Shown here piece by piece: positions 13,675 through 19,873 of a DNA stretch of 23,696 nucleotides; the stretch's first letter is position 1, and each line of letters opens with the position of its first letter. The notes beneath the pieces are model-generated. The model saw nothing but the letters and a program-made list of their open reading frames with translations. It did not search any database and had not been told where the DNA came from. A program made the translations under genes and the position numbers. Origin of the DNA: a virus. The stretch is taken from positions 1 to 23,696 of the IMG/VR virus record IMGVR_UViG_3300042454_000043. The stretch is one strand, 5' to 3'.

Positions 13675-13832
13675 CTGTATGCTCTTTTATAACACGACCC
13701 ACATCCAGTCGATAATCTATTTCCAGTTTGTCTTTTGTACATGTCAAATATTAAATTCCAGACGATGTCCTTTCTGCTCATTGCTTGTCCGCCTTGCGCA
13801 CTCACATAAATTTTGATTTCTGGTATTGTCAT
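13656..13832 (-). CDS. Small conserved-type protein with CGSC motif (58 aa)
   Basis: The start is taken at ATG 13832, where the protein reads MTIPEIKIYVSAQGG; a longer reading from 13886 would run through the terminator hairpin, so it is rejected. The C-terminal half is a basic helix with GCGSC near residues 43-47 (LSTGCGSCYKRAYRWL). Small proteins with a single CxxC near a helical end are frequent in Bacteroidota phage structural regions; function unknown. It overlaps the 225-aa gene by 19 nt and lies just after the terminator, behind a TAnnTTTG box, so it probably leads the sugar unit. Confidence 0.6.
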   Translation of the reverse strand: MTIPEIKIYVSAQGGQAMSRKDIVWNLIFDMYKRQTGNRLSTGCGSCYKRAYRWLQNQ

Positions 13833-13836
13833 AAGG

Positions 13837-13858
13837 CAAATATAGTAATATTTTACAA
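13837..13858 (-). promoter_or_regulatory. Promoter-like site for the sugar-gene unit
   Basis: On the minus strand TTGTAAA (13858-13852) is followed after 7 nt by TATATTTG (13844-13837), a perfect TAnnTTTG box, four bases before the ATG of the 58-aa gene. It directly abuts the T-run of the terminator at 13857-13897, so it is placed to restart transcription. The closeness to the ATG means a nearly leaderless message. Confidence 0.4.
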
Positions 13859-13897
13859 AAATAAGAGAGGCGACATGGTTTCCCAAATCGCCTCTCT
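13857..13897 (-). terminator. Strong rho-independent terminator after the structural block
   Basis: On the minus strand a perfect 10-bp stem (AGAGAGGCGA paired with TCGCCTCTCT) encloses a 14-nt loop and is followed by TATTTTTG. It lies 22 nt after the stop of the 188-aa structural protein. It should end the capsid/tail transcript before the sugar genes begin. Confidence 0.88.
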
Positions 13898-13919
13898 AAA
13901 CATTTTTGTTTAAAACTAA

Positions 13920-14486
13920 TTAAGCAATTTTGCTCTCTAAATAAGCCTTTGTCGCTTGGTAGCTTGTTACAAAGAAATCTGGTGCTAACTCTGACTCTCC
14001 GCCCATAGGCTGAGACAAAGTAATATTGAACGCATTGTCATCGCCAATTAAAACTCCAGTCGCTTTTGTAAGCGCAGTGATTTCTAAACCTGCTGACATG
14101 CCGTACAATTCAAATGTACCATTTGTCTTTTCAACTACAACGAATAAATCGTCAATCAATTTTAAATTATCCCAAACATTTTTAGCGTCTTGTGTTTGTT
14201 GCTGAAATTTACCAGTAATCGTTTGTGTAAACGATTTGATATTGTTTTCGCCAGTAACCAACTCTTGACTTGCTCCTGCGCTTTTTGTTTTTGCGCAGAA
14301 CTTGTAAAGATAGTTGTATGGTTGTAAACCTATTGCAGTAACAACGTTCTCGCTATCTGTCGTGAATCCACTATCGGTCAAATCCGATAGTGAACCCACG
14401 TAAATGTTTTTGGCTTTTATTCCGCCTACTGACTGCAAATCTTCGCAAGTCGCACAAGCTAATCCACTAACTATTCCACATGGCAT
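13920..14486 (-). CDS. Probable major tail protein or other abundant structural protein (188 aa)
   Basis: The protein follows the major capsid gene and has one of the best ribosome binding sites in the window. It begins MPCGIVSGLACATCEDLQ, then GGIKAKNIYVGSLSDL, followed by beta-rich sequence with SFTQTITGKFQQQ and a C-terminal PDFFVTSY/AYLES region. Size, strand-rich composition and place fit a tail tube or a similar abundant virion protein in Bacteroidota siphophages. The N-terminal CGIV/CATC cysteines are uncommon for a tail tube. A head decoration protein is an alternative; no motif decides. Confidence 0.55.
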   Translation of the reverse strand: MPCGIVSGLACATCEDLQSVGGIKAKNIYVGSLSDLTDSGFTTDSENVVTAIGLQPYNYLYKFCAKTKSAGASQELVTGENNIKSFTQTITGKFQQQTQDAKNVWDNLKLIDDLFVVVEKTNGTFELYGMSAGLEITALTKATGVLIGDDNAFNITLSQPMGGESELAPDFFVTSYQATKAYLESKIA

Positions 14487-14494
14487 GATATTGT

Positions 14495-14500
14495 CTCCTT
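14495..14500 (-). promoter_or_regulatory. Strong Shine-Dalgarno site of the 188-aa structural gene
   Basis: AAGGAG lies 8 nt before the ATG at 14486, after a run of A. Most genes here lack such a site, so this suggests heavy translation, as expected for an abundant virion protein. Confidence 0.6.
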
Positions 14501-14517
14501 TTTTTTAAGTTAAATAA

Positions 14518-15492
14518 TTATGATAATGCAATAACTGATAAATCGCCATAGATATATTGAGTTCCCATTTTGAACTCAGCATCGATGTAATTCATTTTGT
14601 CTCTTTTATCATAAAAGAAATCTAATGTATTTGTGTCAGAAATTGCATCTGTACCAATAACTAAATTCTCTCTGTATGTGTAAACCGCTCTGTGTTTGCT
14701 ATTCAAGTTATTAGCATTGATTACTTGAGACCAACGTGATTTCTTGTAAACTGGAATGCCTCTGAATTGTAATACTCTCGCAGCTTGCTCAACCATATCC
14801 CATGATTTGTCTCCACAACAAGCATCTTCACGACAAGTCAAATAATTGTCATATAACTCTCTGGTTAATGCAAAGTATTTGTCGCCCTCTGGCATTTGGT
14901 CTAAGATGTCTGGTGCAATTTCGTACATTGAACGCAATACATCTAATGCAGTACAATCGCCTAAAGTCGATGCAATTGCTACTCTTTTAACATCGTAAGC
15001 GTTTGCGCCTGCAATTAAGCGAGCCCATACTCCAGTACATGATGCTAAAGTGTCATTTGATGAGTTCTCATCGCCAAACCAAGCAATATCGTAAACGTCT
15101 AAACGCACTGCGTTTGTAACTTTCTCAATAATGTAGTTTTCTACGATAGTTCCCTCTAAGTTTTGAGCCTCGTTACCAGTTCTCAAAAACTCTTCCATGA
15201 AAGTGTTTTTTAAGTTCTTAGCACATTGGTCTAAGTTTACTTTTAAATCACATACTTCAATAAATTTCTCAGTGATGTCAACTACATCGCCTGCATTATC
15301 ACGACCGCAACCAACTGATGGACGAACTACGCCCGAAAGGATTGTGTCTAATGCTAATTGTCTTTTTGATTTAATATCTAAAATGATACGAAATTCGTTT
15401 TGTAACTCTGGAGTTAAAAACGTTGGTTTTATTAAAACCTCGTTAGCTTGTTGCCCTGCCCAACTAACGTTAATGTCTAATACATCTGCCAT
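14518..15492 (-). CDS. Major capsid protein (324 aa)
   Basis: Length, place directly after the protease/scaffold gene and sequence character fit the main head protein. Features include an N-terminal helical arm (about 20-60; TPELQNEFRIILDIKSKRQLALDTI), a mixed alpha/beta body, and a C-terminal beta part with SKHRAVYTYRENLVIGTDAI, DKRDKMNYIDAEFKMGTQYIYGDLSV. It has eight cysteines, including CREDACCGD at about 221-229, which is a lot for a cytoplasmically made capsid protein. The HK97 fold is expected from the family context but cannot be proven by eye. Confidence 0.78.
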   Translation of the reverse strand: MADVLDINVSWAGQQANEVLIKPTFLTPELQNEFRIILDIKSKRQLALDTILSGVVRPSVGCGRDNAGDVVDITEKFIEVCDLKVNLDQCAKNLKNTFMEEFLRTGNEAQNLEGTIVENYIIEKVTNAVRLDVYDIAWFGDENSSNDTLASCTGVWARLIAGANAYDVKRVAIASTLGDCTALDVLRSMYEIAPDILDQMPEGDKYFALTRELYDNYLTCREDACCGDKSWDMVEQAARVLQFRGIPVYKKSRWSQVINANNLNSKHRAVYTYRENLVIGTDAISDTNTLDFFYDKRDKMNYIDAEFKMGTQYIYGDLSVIALS

Positions 15493-15519
15493 TTTCTTGT
15501 TGTTTTATTTTTTGTTTAA

Positions 15520-16056
15520 TTAATATTGTTTTTTAATGTTTTCTGCAACGATGTCAAATGGCGATTTTTTAACCTCTGACTTTGCTGCTGCTGCGTTTAC
15601 TACTTTAGTCTCAGCCGTTTCAACTAATGACTTTAACGCTTTGAATTCTTTGTCCATTTTCGCTTTGAATGCTGCACTTGCAGTTTCAATTGTTGCTTTC
15701 TCAGCTTTCAATGCAGTGATTTCAGCATTTAACGACTCAACTTGAGCGGTTAAAACTTCTGTTTCATTTACTGCCTCTTCTGCTTCAACTTCAACCTCAC
15801 GAATCTCAACGATTACGCCTGCTGCGTCAACTAAAATGATTTTGCCAGTTGCTAAAGCATGCTCGCCCTCTGGTGCAAAAGTTGTCATGGTTTCGTCTGT
15901 GTAAACTGGTTTCCCAACTTCTAACTCGCCGTCTCCATATAAAATTGTAATTCCGTCTGCCAATGGCTCAACGAAATTTGTTGGCTCTGTGCCAGTCAAT
16001 GCCTCTTCAATAGCCTTGAAAGCAGAGGCAATTTTGTTTTTGAAATTTGTATCCAT
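15520..16056 (-). other. Possible in-frame scaffold start inside the protease gene
   Basis: ATG at 16056 (residue 182 of the protease-scaffold protein) follows AACGATAAAATAAAA, an A-rich sequence like those before other starts here. It lies right after the protease domain, and starting there gives a 178-aa product made of the strand domain and coiled coil. Lambda Nu3 is the known parallel of a scaffold made from inside a protease gene. Confidence 0.35.
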
Positions 16057-16599
16057 TTTTATTTTATCGTTAAATTTTCCGAATGCTGCAATTGGCATCC
16101 TTACCGCATCCACAAAGCCAAGTTCTTTTGCTTGTTGTGGTGTCATGTAAGTTGTTTTATCCATCATTGCCATGATGGCCTCAATTGATTTGTTTGTTTT
16201 CTTTGAATAATTCTGAGCAAGGATTGTGTCGATTTGAGACAAAGCCTCTGCCGTTGACTTAATTTCGTTTGCAGTTCCCTGCGCTCCGCCACTTGCATTG
16301 TGAATCATGTATTGAGCAGTTTCACTCATTTCCACATAAGATGCCGCAGATGCAATTAGAGTTGCAATTGAGCCACAAAAACCATGAATGTATGCCGTAA
16401 TTTTTAGACCTGCATCCTGCAAATCGTTGTAAATAGAAAAACCCTCGTAAACGCTGCCGCCTCGTGAGTTAATTATCAATTTGATTTCTTTTGACCCTTG
16501 TGAATGTGCCTTTGAAATTTCAGACCTAACGTAATCGGCCGAGAGTTCGCCCTTGTCAGTTCCAATGTCCTTATTGATTAGCAAATTGTAAATTTCCAT
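15520..16599 (-). CDS. ClpP-like prohead protease fused to a scaffold-like C-terminus (359 aa)
   Basis: The first 175 residues are a ClpP/S14-type serine protease, as used by many phages to trim scaffold and capsid proteins. LIINSRGGSVYEGFSIYNDL is the hydrophobic/oxyanion region (41-60), FCGSIAT has the nucleophile Ser77, MIHNASG has His100, and MDKTTYMTPQQAKELGFVD (146-164) contains the likely acid Asp147. The second part has a small repeat-like strand domain (about 205-265, TNFVEPLADGITILYGDGE; EGEHALATGKIILVDAAG) and a long coiled coil (about 275-345, LTAQVESLNAEITALKAEK), typical of scaffolds. An internal ATG at residue 182 could give separate scaffold. A -7 box lies 5 nt before the ATG. 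Confidence 0.86.
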   Translation of the reverse strand: MEIYNLLINKDIGTDKGELSADYVRSEISKAHSQGSKEIKLIINSRGGSVYEGFSIYNDLQDAGLKITAYIHGFCGSIATLIASAASYVEMSETAQYMIHNASGGAQGTANEIKSTAEALSQIDTILAQNYSKKTNKSIEAIMAMMDKTTYMTPQQAKELGFVDAVRMPIAAFGKFNDKIKMDTNFKNKIASAFKAIEEALTGTEPTNFVEPLADGITILYGDGELEVGKPVYTDETMTTFAPEGEHALATGKIILVDAAGVIVEIREVEVEAEEAVNETEVLTAQVESLNAEITALKAEKATIETASAAFKAKMDKEFKALKSLVETAETKVVNAAAAKSEVKKSPFDIVAENIKKQY

Positions 16600-16604
16600 G
16601 TTAA

Positions 16605-16650
16605 CAAAGTTAGCGGAAATACAAATGTGCTTTTTGTAAAGTTTTTACAA
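16605..16650 (-). promoter_or_regulatory. Promoter-like site and palindrome before the protease gene
   Basis: On the minus strand TAACTTTG (16612-16605), a perfect TAnnTTTG box, lies five bases before the ATG at 16599. Upstream, TTGTAAA-AAC-TTTACAA (16650-16634) is a perfect inverted repeat starting right after the stop of the 81-aa gene. TTTG occurs at 16625-16622 but with only a 9-nt spacer. The palindrome could be an operator or activator site. Confidence 0.35.
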
Positions 16651-16896
16651 TTAGATTTTCTTTACAATATAGATGACCGAATGAATGCTTTTGCAGTATT
16701 TCTCTGCTAAGTCTGCATAGATAATCATTTTGCTTTTTTTATTCTTAATGACTTGCTCTTCGTATTCGCAACGAATTAAATATCGCTCCATGTCGCCAGT
16801 TGTTAGCGCACATTTCTCGGCTAAATGATAGGCCACATTATTGCAATCGCCAAAAGTGGTGTCAATTCTGGTGTAAAATTCACGTTCAATGTTCAT
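16651..16896 (-). CDS. Small protein with possible helix-turn-helix end (81 aa)
   Basis: Not recognised by name. The start overlaps the stop of the 39-aa gene (ATGA). The N-terminal half is helical with FYTRIDTTFGDCNNVAYHLAEKCAL, and the C-terminal end, IIYADLAEKYCKSIHSVIYIVKKI, reads like a helix-turn-helix (ADLAEKY, turn, SVIYIVKK). This could bind DNA in packaging or in regulation. Position between the tape measure and the protease gene is where this phage group often keeps tiny conserved genes. Function unproven. Confidence 0.6.
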   Translation of the reverse strand: MNIEREFYTRIDTTFGDCNNVAYHLAEKCALTTGDMERYLIRCEYEEQVIKNKKSKMIIYADLAEKYCKSIHSVIYIVKKI

Positions 16897-17012
16897 TTGC
16901 CTTGTCCTTTATATTTTTTTGGTTGAAATTTTTTTGCTTTCGCTGCTCTGCCAGTCTTTCGTTTACCGAAATTTAGTTTGGTTTTCTGCGCCGTTGCTTT
17001 TGCCTTTGCCAT
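16893..17012 (-). CDS. Tiny, very basic protein (39 aa)
   Basis: Open frame from ATG 17012, which shares a base with the TAA stop of the tape measure gene (TAATG), to TGA 16893, overlapping the next ATG (ATGA). About one residue in three is Lys or Arg (KAKATAQK, NFGKRKTGRAAKAKKF, QPKKYKGQGK), with no acidic residue. Short proteins of this FGKRKTGRA...KYKGQG type occur in Bacteroidota phage structural regions. It may bind nucleic acid or an acidic partner. The double coupling makes it credible despite its size. Confidence 0.65.
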   Translation of the reverse strand: MAKAKATAQKTKLNFGKRKTGRAAKAKKFQPKKYKGQGK

Positions 17013-19414
17013 TATAGTGATGTGGTTGTTTCTATGACTCTAAGTCTGTTTTGAACTTCTGTTATTTCGGTTGCACTTACTACAAGTTGTAAACCTCTCA
17101 ATGCCTCTGCCATATTTATGCTGCTATCAATCGCCGCATCTGGTGTAATCATTCCGCCGTTAGCAAATCCAGGGACTCCGATGCGCTTAAATGTATTTGA
17201 GCCACCTAAAGCCGCTTGTTGTCTTTGATTTAATATTACCTCGCCAGTTTTAATTGTTGCTAATAAGTTGTCGCCATTTTTTCTGCGAATAGGCATTCCC
17301 ATTCCTGCGCCAATTCGTGTGCCAGATAAACCGCCATTTGCAAAGCCGTCAATTAATCCGCCCTCTGCGAATTGTGGGACTTCTACGGCTCTAATCTCTC
17401 GCACTCTTTGGTAACCTTGCAACAAAGCAATACCCGCATTGATAGGCGCTAAAATTGAGCCAATAAATGGAATCTTTGATGTTGACTCGTAAATGTTTTG
17501 AGCGGATGTAAGCGTGCTAATAATTGTTGAGGCAATTGCCAATGCTTTCCCCGCTTTTGTATTTTCTCCTAATAATTTAGATAAAGCCATGAATGATTGA
17601 CCAACCGCATTTATGGCCTCAATTCTTGCTTTTCCAGTTGCTTTCTCAATTGCAACAATGGCTGCATTGTTTTTAGCAATTTCAAGTTTCTTTTGCTCTT
17701 CTGTTTTAGTTGTATCTGCTAAGATTAAAGCATTTTTATTTTGCAAAATAGCAATTTCGGCTGCGCTTTGTTCTTGTAATGTTGTTGCCTCAAATTGTGC
17801 AAGTTCCAATTCGTATTGCAGTTTTTGCTCATCTAATTGTTTTTGCTCCTCATCATTTACAATCTTATTGTCAGTAACCAAATTTTGATTAGCAATTTTT
17901 AGCGCAGTGATTTGGTCGTCATAAGCGCCAGTTATTCCATTGTATTGCTCGAGACGTGCAATTTCATCGTTGTTCTTATCTATCTGCGATTGCTTTAAAG
18001 CATCATCATATTGCTTTCTGGTTTTTAATCCATTTGCAAACTCTTCTTTTAAATTAGCCTCTATTTGCGCTCTGTTAAGTTCGTTTATTACCTTATCGTT
18101 ATTGAACGCATCTAATTTTTTCTTTTGCTCAGCATTTAATTGCTCAGTTACTTTTTTAGTAAAATCTTCGAGGTCTTTTATTGCTTTAGCATTAAATTTT
18201 TCTCGCTCCTTTTGTCTATCTTCTAAAATCTTTTTTTCCTTTTCTTTTTGCTTTTCCCTTAATTCTGTCTCGCCCTCAACCAATCCATTTATACGACCTT
18301 GGTTTTTTTCTGTTTGAACGCCTGCCGCTTGTTGTATTTCAAAACGCTTCTGTTGAGCGTCTGCCAATCTTTGCTCGGCTTTGTCTCTGTCTTGACCATT
18401 GTTAATCGCTTTAGACAAAGCATCGGCCGCAATCGCAACGTTTCTGTTTGCTAATTGCTCGTCCTTTTTTAATTGTGCCTCTTCTAATCTGTTTGCCTCT
18501 TGTAAAAATGCAATTCGTTCTTTCTCTGTCTTAGTCCTATCTTTACTTTGTGCAATTAAGATAGCCACATCTCTGTTTGTTTGTGCGATAGATGCTTGGT
18601 TTGCACGCTCTGCGTCTTCTAATTCGTCCAATGCTTGCACCAAATCATAACCTTGCTCAGCCGCTTCGCCTATCTTAGAACCCAAACCGCCAAATGCGTT
18701 TGAAAATGAATCTAATAACCCCCCGCCAGAACTTACCAAATCAAAAAAGTTTTTAACCGATGACGCAATGGTTGTGATTGTCGCACTTAGTCCCTCAAAA
18801 ACTCCGCTAATTGCGTTTGTTACTGGTTCTAATTTTAAGAATGATTGAATCAATGGCGTAACTGCCATCAAAATTAAGCTAAATGGATTTCCTGCTGCTA
18901 ATGCTTTGAATCCATTGCCTACTCCAGTTAATCCATTTTGCAATGCAGGAAATTGACCTATTAATCCTTTGAATGATTCTGAATAGTTACCGACATTTCT
19001 GCGGTTGTCTCCGATTGCAGATTCCTGCGCCTTTAAAGTGTCTGTTAAACTCTTTAGCCTATCGGTCTGCTCTTTGGTTGGTTTTGCCAGTCTAATGTAT
19101 TCCGCATTCAATTCCTTTAGCAACTCACGATTTTGTTTTATTGAGTTGTTATTAAAATTGGTTGTGTCTGTGTTTGCTTTCTCGGCAGTCGATAAATCGC
19201 CAATAGATTTTTCGTTCAACTTGTATTGACCCTCTAATGCTTTTAACTGAGCGTTATTATCCCTAAAAGCCTTTTGATTCTCTTTAGTTGAAACGTCTAA
19301 CTTCGATTGCTCTTCACGCAAGTCAGAAATTCTTTTTTTGATTTCTTCTTGATTTTTCTGGAGTTCGCCGAACTGAATATCGACATTATATACAATTGAC
19401 TTTTCGTCTGCCAT
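17012..19414 (-). CDS. Tail tape measure protein (800 aa)
   Basis: This long, mostly helical protein sets tail length and sits in the tail tube until injection. The N-terminal 150 residues are coiled coil (NQEEIKKRISDLREEQSKL; LKELNAEYIRLAKP), a hydrophobic part follows at about 160-260 (LILMAVTPLIQSFL; GLSATITTIASSVKNFFDLV), then a very long charged coiled-coil section (about 275-620), a second hydrophobic part near 650-700 (ALAIASTIISTLTSAQNIY; IGSILAPINAGIALL) and a C-terminus with FAEGGLIDGFANGG and FANGGMITPD, Gly-rich motifs typical of tape measures. By the usual proportion of residues to tail length this implies a long flexible tail. It follows a hairpin and ends in TAATG coupling. Confidence 0.9.
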   Translation of the reverse strand: MADEKSIVYNVDIQFGELQKNQEEIKKRISDLREEQSKLDVSTKENQKAFRDNNAQLKALEGQYKLNEKSIGDLSTAEKANTDTTNFNNNSIKQNRELLKELNAEYIRLAKPTKEQTDRLKSLTDTLKAQESAIGDNRRNVGNYSESFKGLIGQFPALQNGLTGVGNGFKALAAGNPFSLILMAVTPLIQSFLKLEPVTNAISGVFEGLSATITTIASSVKNFFDLVSSGGGLLDSFSNAFGGLGSKIGEAAEQGYDLVQALDELEDAERANQASIAQTNRDVAILIAQSKDRTKTEKERIAFLQEANRLEEAQLKKDEQLANRNVAIAADALSKAINNGQDRDKAEQRLADAQQKRFEIQQAAGVQTEKNQGRINGLVEGETELREKQKEKEKKILEDRQKEREKFNAKAIKDLEDFTKKVTEQLNAEQKKKLDAFNNDKVINELNRAQIEANLKEEFANGLKTRKQYDDALKQSQIDKNNDEIARLEQYNGITGAYDDQITALKIANQNLVTDNKIVNDEEQKQLDEQKLQYELELAQFEATTLQEQSAAEIAILQNKNALILADTTKTEEQKKLEIAKNNAAIVAIEKATGKARIEAINAVGQSFMALSKLLGENTKAGKALAIASTIISTLTSAQNIYESTSKIPFIGSILAPINAGIALLQGYQRVREIRAVEVPQFAEGGLIDGFANGGLSGTRIGAGMGMPIRRKNGDNLLATIKTGEVILNQRQQAALGGSNTFKRIGVPGFANGGMITPDAAIDSSINMAEALRGLQLVVSATEITEVQNRLRVIETTTSL

Positions 19415-19425
19415 TTCCTTTGTTT

Positions 19426-19454
19426 AAAAAATGGCGGCCAGTTTCCCGACCGCC
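19426..19454 (-). terminator. Hairpin with T-run in front of the tape measure gene
   Basis: On the minus strand GGCGGTC pairs with GGCCGCC (7 bp, one G-T pair) around an 8-nt loop, followed by ATTTTTT. It lies 7 nt after the stop of the 54-aa gene and only 12 nt before the tape measure ATG, with no promoter visible between. It probably acts as a partial terminator (attenuator), with AAAGGAA serving the next start. Confidence 0.7.
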
Positions 19455-19461
19455 GTTAAAA

Positions 19462-19626
19462 TTACTCTGCCTTTTCGGCTTGTGTTGTTTCGGTTAAATC
19501 TAAAACCGATTTCAATTCTAACAACGCTTTCTGAATGATTGCGCTTTCGTCTAAATTGAATGCTCCTTTTGTGTTTGCAATGTTTAGTCCTTGACTAACA
19601 ACGCCATATATTTCCTCTTTGTTCAT
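19462..19626 (-). CDS. Small hypothetical protein before the tape measure (54 aa)
   Basis: Open frame from ATG 19626 to TAA 19462. The protein is helical and mildly acidic (MNKEEIYGVVSQGLNIANTKG, then FNLDESAIIQKALLELKSVLDL). It lies behind a TTGTAAA/TAnnTTTG site and just before a hairpin, so it could be made in larger amounts than the tape measure. The place directly upstream of the tape measure is where tail assembly chaperones normally lie, but it is much shorter than those and no frameshift partner is seen. Confidence 0.6.
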   Translation of the reverse strand: MNKEEIYGVVSQGLNIANTKGAFNLDESAIIQKALLELKSVLDLTETTQAEKAE

Positions 19627-19630
19627 GATT

Positions 19631-19653
19631 CAAATTTAGTAAATTTTTTACAA
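19631..19653 (-). promoter_or_regulatory. Promoter-like site before the 54-aa gene
   Basis: On the minus strand TTGTAAA (19653-19647) is followed after 8 nt by TAAATTTG (19638-19631), a perfect TAnnTTTG box, four bases before the ATG at 19626. The TTGTAA overlaps the last codon and stop of the upstream gene. The layout is almost the same as before the 58-aa gene at 13832. Confidence 0.4.
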
Positions 19654-19857
19654 TTTACTCCAAACTTCGTTTGCTTGTTTTAAATAATCTGAATCTAAAA
19701 CTTCACTCGCCATTGGGTCGTTTATTTGTAAAACGCACCTCCAAAAAGTTGTGGAAATTACCTCTTCGTTTTCAATTGTTTCAGTTGTTTGACGAATTGA
19801 AATTGTGCCGTTTTCGTTTACATTAAATGCGCTAATGTATTTTTTTTCTTGTGCCAT
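19648..19857 (-). CDS. Small fibre-associated hypothetical protein (69 aa)
   Basis: The start is taken at ATG 19857 (MAQEKKYISAF), which follows an A-run; a longer reading from 19881 would overlap the fibre gene. The pattern SIRQTTETIENEEVISTTFWRCVLQIND-P...ANEVWS resembles the small conserved proteins that follow tail fibre genes in many phages, with an R-x-T-T-x-I-x-E-x-x-E-I strand start and a Trp near the end. A role in fibre folding or attachment is likely from context. Confidence 0.62.
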   Translation of the reverse strand: MAQEKKYISAFNVNENGTISIRQTTETIENEEVISTTFWRCVLQINDPMASEVLDSDYLKQANEVWSKL

Positions 19858-19873
19858 TTTTTTATTTATTATA

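Noticed and set aside
13833-13886. Longer N-terminus (MGNHVASLIF) for the 58-aa protein
   Set aside because: It would translate through the perfect terminator stem at 13864-13897; the ATG at 13832 behind the TAnnTTTG box is better.
15197-19229. Plus-strand frames opposite the capsid, protease and tape measure genes
   Set aside because: They mirror coiled-coil and Ala-rich coding on the other strand (long Ser/Phe/Cys runs) and are shadows of those genes.
19462-19857. Tail assembly chaperone pair with programmed frameshift before the tape measure
   Set aside because: No slippery heptamer with an overlapping downstream frame is seen in the 54-aa or 69-aa genes; both end normally.
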